The notes beneath the pieces are model-generated. The model saw only the letters and a list, made by a program, of their open reading frames with translations, was not told the origin of the DNA and searched no databases. A program made the translations under genes and the position numbers. From Jaenimonas drosophilae (lineage: Eukaryota; Euglenozoa; Kinetoplastea; Trypanosomatida; Trypanosomatidae): a DNA stretch of 46,497 nucleotides. The stretch is taken from assembly GCA_030849065.1 (NCBI GenBank), contig JASAON010001521.1, positions 1-46,497 on the forward strand. The letters are read 5' to 3'. Shown here piece by piece: positions 1 to 10,100 of this stretch (position 1 is its first letter; the number at the start of each line of letters is the position of its first letter).

Positions 1-78
1 GGCCTCATCGCCGCCCGCCGTACCGGCCGTATTCGCGGTGGTAAGGCCGTGAAGGGCGCATGGCACCCCGAGGAGTAG
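1..78 (+). CDS. 3' end of an unidentified protein-coding gene
   Basis: The first 25 codons of the window form an open frame that ends in TAG at 76-78; the start lies outside. The tail is basic and glycine-rich and ends Ala-Trp-His-Pro-Glu-Glu. Nearly every codon ends in C or G or is a favoured Arg/Gly codon, as in the dehydrogenase and Cys-tail genes further on, which suggests an abundant protein. I do not recognise the family from so short a piece. The next gene follows on the same strand after a 300-bp spacer. Confidence 0.6.
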   Translation, partial: GLIAARRTGRIRGGKAVKGAWHPEE

Positions 79-379
79 CGTCTCTGTGTAGAGAGGTTGC
101 TGGATGATCATCTGAATCGGTGGCGTTGCGTGCGTCCGCACGTGCACCATCGATGGATCAGAACTCGTTTTCATGATTTATGATTCATAACAAAGATACA
201 CCAACATCAACAGCACACACATGATTGGATGTGTGTGCGTGCGTGTGTTCTGAGACACAAGGATACTTTCCTGAATGATATATTCATCACATCTTCGTCT
301 TCTTTCCTGCCTCTCTTCTTTTTCTTGATGCATGTACCAGGCAGTACGTCCACCTACCACACACACATTGGCGGCATAT
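79..379. other. Intergenic spacer
   Basis: About 300 bp without a convincing gene. It holds T/G-rich sequence around 220-250 and a strong pyrimidine tract at 292-326, which is the trans-splicing signal of the helicase gene. No RNA gene was seen. Confidence 0.5.
292..340 (+). promoter_or_regulatory. Predicted spliced-leader acceptor of the XPB gene
   Basis: A 35-nt pyrimidine tract (292-326) is followed by the first AG at 339-340. The ATG at 332 sits between tract and AG, so it would be cut off the mature mRNA. The next ATG, at 380, is in the same frame and is the first available start. This is inference from kinetoplastid splicing rules. Confidence 0.55.
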
Positions 380-2830
380 ATGGAGGTTGGTGGGTTGGTA
401 CCGCCACACCGCGGCCTGCACAGCCCCTGCCTCTTCATCGCCGACCACATTCACCAGGGCTACTTAAGCATCCTCGCGGAATCTTTTCGGCCGAGCTTTG
501 CTGCTGCACGGCTGACGTTGGCCGCGCTCGCCGAGCCCATCTCGCGGCCATCCCGCATGCATCAGTACAGCATCACGCCCTTCTCGTTGGGGGCGGCGGT
601 GTCGGGCGGGTTAAGCGCGCAAGAGGCCATTGCCTTTTTGGAGGCGTGTTGCTACGATTTGCAACCACAAACGGCGTTGCATCAACGTGTGGCGGATTTT
701 ATCACACGCTGCATGAACGGGTACAACGTGGCAACCATCGTGATGGATGGCCAACAAACCTTGGTGTTTTGTAAGAATGAGCACGTTGCGCAAACTTTGC
801 TGAATGACCGCATCATTGCCTCGTTGGTACAGCAGCCACCCACCATTCACTACGAAGGCTGCCACCTCACGCAGTGGGAGGAGGCGATTGGCACACCATA
901 TCCCGTGTTGCGGCTGCAGAGCAGAAACATGGCCAAGGCGGTGGCGGAGCGCTCCGTTTTGCTGGGCTACCCAATGCAGCAGCAGTACGATTTTGAGCAC
1001 GATTCATCGATCCGTACCACCAACGTGAATCTGAAACCGCAAACACGTCCTCGCGATTATCAGATTGAGGCGGTGGAGGCTGCCACCGCCAACGGCACCA
1101 TCACGAGCGGCTGCCTGCTGCTACCGTGTGGGGCGGGCAAGACCTTGGTTGGCATCATGCTTCTTGCCAAGGTTCGCAAGCCAACGCTGATTGTGTGTGC
1201 CGGAAGTGTTAGCGTTGATCAGTGGAAGTCGCAGATTCTGGACTACGCCACGTTGGAGGCACCCCTAAACATCGAGGATGGGATTGCCACCCGACGTGCT
1301 CGGATTGGCCCGGCACGCATCTCATGCATCACGGGGAAGGAAAAAGATGATATTGATGAGGATACTGATGTTGTTCTCACCACCTACAGCATGCTCGTCT
1401 CGGCACACCGCGAACATGCACGCCGGCTGCACATGGCTCATCCGGATGCGGATGTTGCCACTGAAGGTGGGGCACGCCGACGGCGGCGCAATGTGAAGGA
1501 GGCTCTCTTCCAGCCTTTTGGGCTTCTCATTCTGGATGAGGTGCACGTGATTCCAGCCGACGCCTTCCGCGAGAGCCTCGGATTCATGGATTGCAAGTCT
1601 GCCATTGGCCTCACCGCAACCTACGTGCGTGAGGACCACAAGATCGCCAACCTCTTCCATCTTGTTGGCCCGAAGCTCTTTGATATCTCGATGGAAACGC
1701 TCAGCGCGCAGGGATATCTCGCCAAAGTTACGTGCGTGGAGGTGCATACGCCCATGACCCGTGAATTCGGGATGGAGTACATTGAGCGCAACTCACAGGT
1801 GCGCAAGATGAATGTGGGCGTAGCACCCGCGCTGGTGATGTTGGCCGCGGCCAACCCCAACAAGATGAGCTGCGTACGTGAGCTGGTGTACCGGCACGTT
1901 GAGAATGGTGCCAAGATTCTCATCTTTTGCGATCATTTGATGTTGTTGCACGAGTATGGGAAGCTGCTGAACGCGCCAGTGATTTGTGGCAAAACACCGG
2001 TGAAGGACCGCCTCATGATCTTCTCTGATTTTCAGAGTACGTCCAAGATTAGTACCATTTGTGTTTCTCGTGTTGGCGATGTGAGCGTGAATCTTCCCAG
2101 TGCGAGTGTGGTGATTCAGGTGAGCAGCCATGGTGGCAGCCGGCGCCAAGAGGCACAACGTCTGGGCCGTATTCTGCGACCAAAAGAACGCTCGCGCAGT
2201 GGTACACCCGTTGAGGCCTGGTTTTACTCCATTGTAAGTATGGGCACGATGGAGATGGCCTACGCAGCACATCGAACGGCCTTCTTGGTGGATCAGGGCT
2301 ACACGTGCCGCATGATGGATTATGATGCATCGCAACCACGTGAGGAACCTGCCACACCTGGCAGTTTTACAAACACCAAGACGGATCCATCCTCGCCATC
2401 TGTAGCCGTTGTGAAGGTTGGTGATGCGGTCACCATCAAGCATGAGGCCACGCTGGGCTCTCTGCACGCCTCGGGCACCATCACCGGCCTCTCCTCCGCT
2501 GCTGCCGGCGACCACACATACATGTTCGGATTGGCCTACCAACTCCAGCTCCTCGCCAAGGTTGTTTCGTCGTGGGAGATGGCCTTCCAAGAGGCCACGC
2601 GCGCGGCACAGCCACGTGAGACGGAGGGTGAGAGCTCTGGCGAGGATGATGATTCGGTGGAGGAGGTGGTGCCACCACGGCAGCCACGTTCTCTGCAAAC
2701 CATCAAGCGTGAGTGGGGTGATGGAGAGGCATCTGCACGTGCAACACGTCGCGGGGAGGAGCCCATTCGCCCACACAGCTTGCATGAGTTAGTTGGCGTG
2801 GATGATGGGTTCATTTACCATGAGCTCTAA
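380..2830 (+). CDS. XPB: XPB/Ssl2-type DNA helicase (TFIIH or repair paralogue)
   Basis: An 816-residue superfamily 2 helicase of the XPB (ERCC3) family, the ATP-driven translocase of TFIIH in transcription start and nucleotide excision repair. The N-terminal XPB domain (about residues 30-150, with the EPISRPS stretch) is followed by Walker A GAGKT at 251-255, the DEVH box at 386-389, the LTAT motif, and the XPB-specific RED triplet at 417-419. Further on comes SSHGGSRRQEAQRLGR, containing the motif VI arginines. All catalytic motifs are intact. The last 150 residues are a poorly conserved acidic tail. The frame opens at 332, but that ATG precedes the likely splice acceptor, so 380 is preferred. 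Trypanosomatids have two paralogues (XPB and XPB-R); the lack of a long N-terminal extension does not settle which one this is. Confidence 0.9.
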   Translation: MEVGGLVPPHRGLHSPCLFIADHIHQGYLSILAESFRPSFAAARLTLAALAEPISRPSRMHQYSITPFSLGAAVSGGLSAQEAIAFLEACCYDLQPQTALHQRVADFITRCMNGYNVATIVMDGQQTLVFCKNEHVAQTLLNDRIIASLVQQPPTIHYEGCHLTQWEEAIGTPYPVLRLQSRNMAKAVAERSVLLGYPMQQQYDFEHDSSIRTTNVNLKPQTRPRDYQIEAVEAATANGTITSGCLLLPCGAGKTLVGIMLLAKVRKPTLIVCAGSVSVDQWKSQILDYATLEAPLNIEDGIATRRARIGPARISCITGKEKDDIDEDTDVVLTTYSMLVSAHREHARRLHMAHPDADVATEGGARRRRRNVKEALFQPFGLLILDEVHVIPADAFRESLGFMDCKSAIGLTATYVREDHKIANLFHLVGPKLFDISMETLSAQGYLAKVTCVEVHTPMTREFGMEYIERNSQVRKMNVGVAPALVMLAAANPNKMSCVRELVYRHVENGAKILIFCDHLMLLHEYGKLLNAPVICGKTPVKDRLMIFSDFQSTSKISTICVSRVGDVSVNLPSASVVIQVSSHGGSRRQEAQRLGRILRPKERSRSGTPVEAWFYSIVSMGTMEMAYAAHRTAFLVDQGYTCRMMDYDASQPREEPATPGSFTNTKTDPSSPSVAVVKVGDAVTIKHEATLGSLHASGTITGLSSAAAGDHTYMFGLAYQLQLLAKVVSSWEMAFQEATRAAQPRETEGESSGEDDDSVEEVVPPRQPRSLQTIKREWGDGEASARATRRGEEPIRPHSLHELVGVDDGFIYHEL

Positions 2831-2996
2831 CGTGGAGGATGGTCCCCCGAATGAAGTAGTTGCGATACACTCAAGACACAAACTTCCTGCCACAATTGAT
2901 GATGATGATGATGCACTCTTCTTCATGAATCTCGCACTCATGCCACTTCTTCTCTTCGTGTTGCTTCATGAAAAGATTCGTTCTCGCATATCAATT

Positions 2997-3278
2997 ATGG
3001 TGTGAGTAAGCTGCATTGTTGCCATCTTCTACGCGCTGGCGTACGTTGCCAAGCTCGTGTGGGGCTACTTCCGTCCTCCCGCAACACCGGTGCCAAAAGA
3101 TGAAGCACCCAAGGGGCCGCCAGATGATGCACACGAAGGCTCACCGCCAACCTCGACGGACTCGGCATCATCCACGGCATCCACCACCGATGCCCATGCG
3201 CCAACGACTGCGTCTGACGGTGCATGTGCTGGAGGTACCTGAGGCCCACGGTTCCGCTGGTCAAAGACCGCTGCGTAA
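2997..3278 (+). CDS. Candidate SelK/SelS-like membrane selenoprotein (UGA recoding)
   Basis: Reading through TGA at 3240-3242 gives a protein with the layout of the SelK/SelS family. It has one membrane segment near the N-terminus (VSCIVAIFYALAYVAKLVWG, from 3006) and then a Pro/Ser/Thr/Ala-rich polar stretch. A Gly-Gly-Thr-UGA-Gly-Pro-Arg motif follows, 11 codons before TAA at 3276-3278. SelK and SelS carry selenocysteine in a Gly-Gly-Sec-Gly motif near the C-terminus. A 10-bp stem-loop begins 4 nt after the UGA and a SECIS-like hairpin lies about 200 nt downstream. The start is unresolved: after the predicted splice AG (2974-2975) the first ATG is 2997, but codon 3 of that frame is also TGA (3003-3005). 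That could be a second recoded codon, an error, a non-AUG start or a dead gene. Alternatives are a short non-recoded ORF or no gene. Confidence 0.5.
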
Positions 3279-3299
3279 GTTGATCAGTACGGAACCGTG
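3247..3299 (+). promoter_or_regulatory. Stem-loop just downstream of the UGA codon
   Basis: A perfect 10-bp inverted repeat, CACGGTTCCG at 3247-3256 and its complement at 3290-3299, encloses 33 nt. Inside is a second small hairpin, GGTC-AAA-GACC at 3259-3269. The stem starts 4 nt after the TGA at 3240-3242, a position like that of the selenocysteine redefinition element known from SelN. It also spans the TAA stop. Confidence 0.5.
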
Positions 3300-3442
3300 A
3301 AAAAAAAAACAAGGAAAAAACATCCTCACACAGCCAAGGTGCTGAAGAGCTGTCTTGGGTGCATATGTGGGAGGTTGCTCGAAGTGGAATGATGGAGCAT
3401 CAAGAACCAACACACGTCATGATCATGGCAACGTGTCTTTGT

Positions 3443-3514
3443 GCATTGTGTTGGATGTGATGAGCTACACTGGAACCACAGGAGGTGTAGCTCGGACTAG
3501 GTATTGCTTGATGC
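3443..3514 (+). promoter_or_regulatory. SECIS-like element in the 3' UTR
   Basis: A 9-bp perfect helix pairs 3462-3470 (GAGCTACAC) with 3485-3493. It is flanked below by TGAT (3458-3461) and GGAC (3494-3497), which fit the UGAN/NGAN non-Watson-Crick quartet with tandem G-A pairs. The 14-nt apical loop carries AA at 3474-3475, 12 nt above the quartet, as in a form 1 SECIS. A lower helix is possible between 3443-3448 and 3509-3514 across an internal loop. The base before the quartet is G where A is commoner. Found by eye; no folding was run. Confidence 0.5.
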
Positions 3515-3899
3515 TCTCCATCTTCCTCCTCAACTCCCTGTACGTGCACCACCACCAACAACAACAACACAGCAATGCATCGCCGCTGCTGGCATCTCCG
3601 TTGTTGTTTTTCTTCTTCTTTCTTTTATTGATACCAACTTGCGATGAACGTGAAGATGTTATGAATGCCATTGTGAAAGCTGCTACATAAACATCCCTGC
3701 CAATATGCATGATTCCACCCATCACACCTCTTCTGAAACACTTCTTCTTCTTCTTCTTCCTTGTACGTTATTCAGTAGTGTGCTATTCACTTCTTCCCCT
3801 TTTTTCATTTCCTCAGCCAACCCCACAATACGATCTGTGGTTCGTGAACCCAAACAACATCACAACCACTATCACCCATCTACCGCGGATACAACAACG

Positions 3900-3924
3900 C
3901 ACACACACACACACACACACACAC
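3900..3924. repeat. (CA)12 dinucleotide repeat
   Basis: An uninterrupted CA run in the spacer before the giant HECT gene. Similar CA/TG runs recur in other spacers of the window. Confidence 0.9.
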
Positions 3925-4189
3925 TTTTGCACACAAGAAAAAACAACTGGCACCACCTCTAACTTATTTTTCTCTCCTCGTGGATTATTCTCTTGGGCAT
4001 CTCGTGTGGAGTACATCATCACCAACAACAGAGTACGAGATCCTTCCCCACCCCCGCACATACTTCATTGGCTTCTCACTCTGGTGCAACACGCTATCGT
4101 GTACTCCCCCCCCTCCACCAATCTGCGTGGCGTGAGATCATCCACCATCCCCACCATCAATATCTTCGTGTTCTCACGTGCCCCACGAA

Positions 4190-7100
4190 ATGGCCACGCG
4201 CCACCACTCACCCTCTGATCCGCACATCGCAGCACGGATTATGGATCAGCTTCCGAGCATCACATTGCTGCCACAGGAGCCTTACCCGACCTCTGCCAAT
4301 CATGAAGCGCTGGCGTCTTTCCGACCAAACGGGAATGAAGTGCGCGTGGCAGCCAAGAGCACCTTCTCCCGTGGCACCATCTACATCCAAGAAGCCAGCC
4401 CTGTATCGGAGGAGGAAGATATGCCACTCTTGCAAGACCTCTATGCTGCCGGCTTCCTCACCTACACCAAAGCACAAAAATCTGAACTCTCCAAGCAGCA
4501 CGTGCTACGTGCTCCGCCAGCCTTTGATGGCCACGCGCCCACCAACGCCGAGGAGGTGGCGCAATACGTGCGCGGTCTTGCGGCGGCATATCATCAGGTG
4601 CCGGAGGTTCCTGGAACCTTTGAGATTCATCATCACATGCTCCACACAAACTTGAAGGAGGCGCGCACGCGGCCACCGCGCAGACGTGCGGCAGCGACGG
4701 AGGCAGAAGAGGCCACTGCGGCCAGTACGAGCAACAACGGCAGATTCTCTGGAGAAGAGATTCATAACCATAATGTGGAGATTGAGGGGATCAATCATGA
4801 TGATTTGGGTGTCTCAGGCACACTCATTCATTTACGCTGCCTCAATGAGCGAGATCTGATGGTGGTGTTTCGCATGTTCGAGGGTAGCATCGAGCACTGC
4901 GCCAATGTGGCGGATGATGTGATGAATGTGGCACTGGATCACTTGCGGGAGTGTGTTTCTAACAACGCAAGTACAGATCCTCAGCCGTGCGTCTTGGTAT
5001 CTGTGATGGGCCTCCTCGTGTGCCGGCGTGGCCGCATTCATGAGGTGCTGCAGTTTCTCGAGATGCTTGACATGTTTCAGAGCGACCACCCCAACGCCCA
5101 CATTCCCCACGTGGAGGCCATCGTGAAGGATTTTACGCTGCACGCACATCGCTACTGCCCCATTTCCTCCCCCGTGGAGGGATACCTCATTCGGAAGGAA
5201 AAGATGAGCATCTCCATGAATGAGGAACGGCTGATTCACTGCATGTGCGTGAGCCGAGATGGCACCCTCGTTGCGGCGGCCAGCCCACGTGGGGTGGCCG
5301 TTTACGACGTCTTGACGAGCAACACGCAGGCGGAAGTAGCGTGGAATTTGGGCGAACGCACAACGTGGTGCATGAGCTTCTCCGATGACGGCACCAAGGT
5401 TCTATGCACCGACTCCACGGGCTGCCAACACTACATCTTTGATCTTGAATCGCAGAGCCTCTCCAACTTTGCCACAGCCGAGGTGGAGATTCTTGAGTGC
5501 CTCAACGGCCATGTTGGCACACGTGCACCCCCACGCCTCCCCGGTGGCAACGCCAAGACCTTGTTTCTCAATGACGCGACCGAGCCCCTCGTGAAGTTGG
5601 TGGGCTCCTTCCAGGAAGTGATGAGCTGCTTCACCCTGTGCAGCCACGTTCATGAAGATTTTCATGGCACCTTGGTGGTACTCTCCGCTGGTGGTGAGTA
5701 CCTCTCCGTTCATGTTGAGTCACGTGTGGTGCGCCTTGTGCAGGGCAATGTGAGCTGCTGTGGCTATATCAGCAGCACATCCACCTCGGGTTGGTTTCTT
5801 CTGCGTGTTTCGTGGGATCAGGGAACGTGGTCGCTCTCCATCAACTCACGCAAGGTGGAGCTGCGCGGTGTACGTACGAGCCAACTTCATTCCGTGACCG
5901 TAGAATTCATGGATTGCCTCTCGGGCAGAGGCCACATTGGCTCTCTCACCATGTGGCGTATTCACTTGGACGCGGCGAGCGAGCAGAGCTACGCCAGGGC
6001 GAAGGACGTTGGGGTGTTGGCGGACGTGATTTTACATTTCCCACTCGATGAAGGTGACGGCATCTGGCTGAAGGAGGTGGTGTCGCAGTCCTGCTGCACC
6101 GTGCAGGAGATTGCCTGTATGTGGGATGAGCAGCTCTGCCTCCGCCACATGCCAAGCGACGATATGTTTATGGTGCCCCTTGACTCCGCCACGTGGCTCC
6201 GCTCACGCATTATTCGTAGTGCTCGACGCATTTTGTACTGCGTGCCGAACGCCACACGTGGGGTGGATGATACGGTGATGGAGGTGGATCTCTCCACCAA
6301 CTGCATCCAACGCATCTATCGGTGCTCACACACCTACTCGGAGAACCTCTACGCCTTGACGAGCGATGAGTCAAGCATGATTGTGTATCTCACCCGCTTC
6401 TCCATCTTTCAGCGCATGCACATTCGCACCAACTGCACGAGCGACGTGGAGCTGGAGAAGATGAATATCTCCAACAACCCCTACGATCCTAACAGCGCCT
6501 CGGTGCAGTGGCTCTTCTTCACCCTCCACCGCCACATTTACGTGGAGAGCAGAATGTTGCAGTGCCTCCATCCGGATAGCTCACTCCTCTCACTCAGAAA
6601 TCTGCGGCGCATACTCGAGCAGCTTGACATCATTGATGCTGTGCCACCGGTTCTCGGCAAGCTCAGCGCCACTTCCCTCATGACGCTCGCCCAGCTCCAC
6701 GTGGATAAACTCAGTCCCGACCGCGACGCACTCTTGCGCTTTACGCAGCGGTGCGAGGTGGCGTGCGCGCGGCTGAAGCGCTTCTTCGCGGACGATGAGG
6801 ATTTTGTGTCATTGGCGGCGAAGTTGTGTGATTCGCTCGTTCTAAAATCTCTGACGACGGAGAGTAAGGCGAGTGTGTTGCTCGATGAACGCAACAAGAA
6901 GGATGGCATCGTCTTCCCCAATCTGCGCACCGCAGAAATGTGGGAGTTGGTGGCACACATTGGCGCAACGAATCCTACCGATTTTGTGCAAATCAGCAAG
7001 AACCTCCTCCAACGCTGTGAGCGCCAATCCACGGCGCCGCCATCGGAGATGCTCGTACGACCCGTGTTGCTCCGCTCCTTCGTCATTGCCTGCGCGCACA

Positions 7101-10100
7101 CACTCAGCACCAGCGGGCATGTGGAGGAGCTCCGTCGGGTGGTGGATGTCTTTGTTGAGCACGCCGAGCAACGCCTCACACGTACGTTGCGTTGCAAAAA
7201 TGGTACTCAAACGAACGCCGCCAAGGAGCGTAGAGAAACGTTGGTGGAGCAGGCCATTGTTGAGATACCCATACGATGTGGCTTCATTCCCCTCATGGGG
7301 GTTGTGTCCTTGTGCTGCCCGTCGGCCGTCTCGGATCGTGCCGAGGCTACCCTTCTTCTCATGTTGCGTGAGCTGGCCAACGTCACGGCGGCAGAGCCAA
7401 CCCCGCTCTCCTTCGCAACGCGTGAGTCATGCGATGTTTTTCCCCTTCCAGGGGGCTCCGCGGAGCGCTGGCGCGTGCACCTTGACCTGCCTCGTGCCAA
7501 GTCCATCGCCATCACCTCCACACATCTCTCCACCCCACTTTCCGTGTATCGCACAGACCTCACGACCATCTCTCCTCCCCGCGTGCTGATGATGCACGAT
7601 GCCCCCATCGCTCGCTTTGATGGCGGCACCTTGATCGCCTTTGGTATTGGAGAATCGGCCTTCACCATCTGCGCCAGTTATGAGCTGCCCGTGGATATAA
7701 GTTGGCGGCGCCTGCTGCAAGATACAGTGCGCCATCTCCTCCTGACCGTGGCGGAGCACCTCACCGCCAAACCAAAGGCGAGCGAGGTGTTCGTGGCACC
7801 ACTCCTGCGCTTTGGCCTGACCACCACGGCACTGCAGGAACATGGCCTCAATCTGCCCGGTCGTACCCCCGATCCACGTGTGGCAGAAATTTTGGAGGAT
7901 CGCGACGAAGGGAAAGAATTCGTGGATCAGGTGTGCGAGAGTATGCGCCGCAGCATCGTGGCGGGCATGCGCCCCGCCATCAAGTACCTCCTCGCCATTT
8001 TGGTGCATACAGGCGCGAGCACCTACCAAGCCGAGGAGGAGCTGAAGCTGCGCTGGTTCAGCGGGGAGTGGGGCAATCGCATGCAAGGCCCCAGCCGTGA
8101 GTCTTTCCGCGAGCAGCTCTCCATGTTGGCCAACTGGATCACGAAGTCGGTGTATTTTGATGTGGAGGCCTCGCAGAGCTACCGTGCCACGGATCGTCGT
8201 CATGATAGCCTGATGAGCTCGCGCTCTCTCTCTGAACGTCGTGGCAGTTCCAACACACGCAAGAACTTTGCCAAGAACTCCCTTCACTCCGACACACTCG
8301 AGCAGGTGCGTACCATCTTGGCCAAGGAGACCTCCACGATTCAGCTGGAGCGGGCGATGCTAGACCGCACCCGTGTGGCCATGTCAATGCAGCGCGGGCT
8401 CACCATCTTGGCGCACGTTCTCGCCACCGAAGATGCATCGGCCATTTCGGACCACACCATCTCTGCCGTGATAGATATCTTGTGGGGCTTCGCCGTGGGC
8501 GATGCCAACTGCCATTATACCCAGTGCCTCAGTGGGGCTGGCGTGGATTTGGAGATGCGCGTGCGTGAGGCCTTTCATAATGCTCTACAGACGTGTTGTA
8601 CGCTCCTGCTGAGCAACGACCCTACCGACTTGGCACCACCCATGATACTGACGCAGGTGGCACAACGAAGTACAGCCACGATGCGTTTGCTAGGCATCTT
8701 GTGCCACCCATGGGATGCCGTGGATTGCGAGATGCTCAACTGGAAGGCCGGCTACGACGACGACCTCCTCCGCTATCTCGAGATGCAGGCGGGCATTCTC
8801 TCCAGGAACCTGAGCCTCACGGAGCCGTGGAAGCTGGGGGCCGGCGATTCCGAACGCCACGCGGAGCTCGTTGGGTGTGCCGACCTTAAATCCCTCGGAC
8901 GCACGTACCCCAACGACTTCTCCATCATCATTCCAAATGTGAAAGTTACGCGATTAGAGGATAATATATCCATCCGCAACTCCAGCACCTCCTCGGTGGT
9001 GCTCCGCGCCGATGAGGAGTGGCCCTTGACGTGGAAAGATGGCATGCCACGGGTCTTTTACTACGAAGTGCGCATCGATACCCCCGCCAAGAAGTTCGAT
9101 GTTGGCCTCTTCTTCTCCACGCGCAGCGATCATGGCAAGCTGGCGGAGCTTCCCTACTACTACGACAGCACCGGCAGCACCAACAACGCCTCGTTTCCAT
9201 CCTTCGAGGCGGGTGATGTGGTGGGATGCGGCGTACTCACAACCAATCGCAGTGTCTTCTTCACCCTCAATGGCCAGTTCCTCTCCTTTGTAGGTTGTAT
9301 TCCTGCCAAGCCAGAAGTTGTTATTCCTGCCCTACGCTTCGACGAGACCAACAACGTACATGTGCTCGTGAATTTCGGCAAGAGCCCCTTTTGCTTTGAT
9401 TGCCGTCAGCTGCACCCGACCATGAATCTGGAAGGTGGCCCAACCTGGTACCGCGTGGCCTCCACAGCACAAATTGTGCTCCATCACATGACCACACGTG
9501 CGTGCATGGTGCTCGACGTGAAGAAGCCCTTCACGGGCTCCTTCCTGACGCACTGTTGCGAGGCTACATGCAAGGCTGTAAATACCATCACGGGCTTCGT
9601 CATGGGCATCGCGAGCACCAACGATACTAGCCCCCTTACCCGCATGAAGCAATCCATCTGCGTGAGTGTGGCGGAGCACTCGATTGCCGTGCTCATCTCC
9701 ACGTTGCGGCACATTGCGAGCTGCGACAACACACACTTGCCAGGAGCAGTGAGTGATATGATCTTTGATGCCGCCTCCGTCCTCCTGCTCTTACCCCTGC
9801 ACTCCATCCAGATCTCAACCATCAGCCTACTTCCCGAGATCATCCCGCATGTGCGCGAGGTAACGGACACCAAAACGTCTGAGAATCTAGTTCGGAGCCT
9901 CTTCACGCACGCCTACGCCGAGGGTGATGGGGGTGCGGAGCCCGTGCCACAGAACATGGTGCCCTTCATTCCACGATGGAGCGACTGCGATGCACGTTCA
10001 ATTGCGATTGAGAACGTACAACTGGCGCGCATGGTGCCCGAGTCGCAGCGCAGCATCGCACTCGGCAATGTTCTTCCTCGCTCCGGTGTTGTTTCCTTCA

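Larger units (their letters stand above)
3279..4189. other. Long spacer before the HECT gene
   Basis: Apart from the SECIS-like hairpin, this 0.9-kb stretch holds pyrimidine-rich tracts (about 3595-3630, 3741-3760 and 3785-3815) and a CA repeat. The open frames here are short, low in complexity and Ser/His/Thr-rich, and I do not take them as genes. An AG at 4135-4136 is a possible splice acceptor for the next gene. Confidence 0.5.

Noticed and set aside
1793..2785. 330-codon open frame on the - strand
   Set aside because: It is antisense to the well-supported XPB helicase and its translation has no domain; biased codons on one strand often leave the other open.
2998..3012. Cis-spliced intron starting at GTGAGT to bypass the codon-3 UGA
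   Set aside because: Introns are extremely rare in kinetoplastids, and removing sequence from here would delete the membrane segment.
4208..4798. Several - strand frames at the start of the HECT gene
   Set aside because: They are shadows of the giant frame with no independent features.
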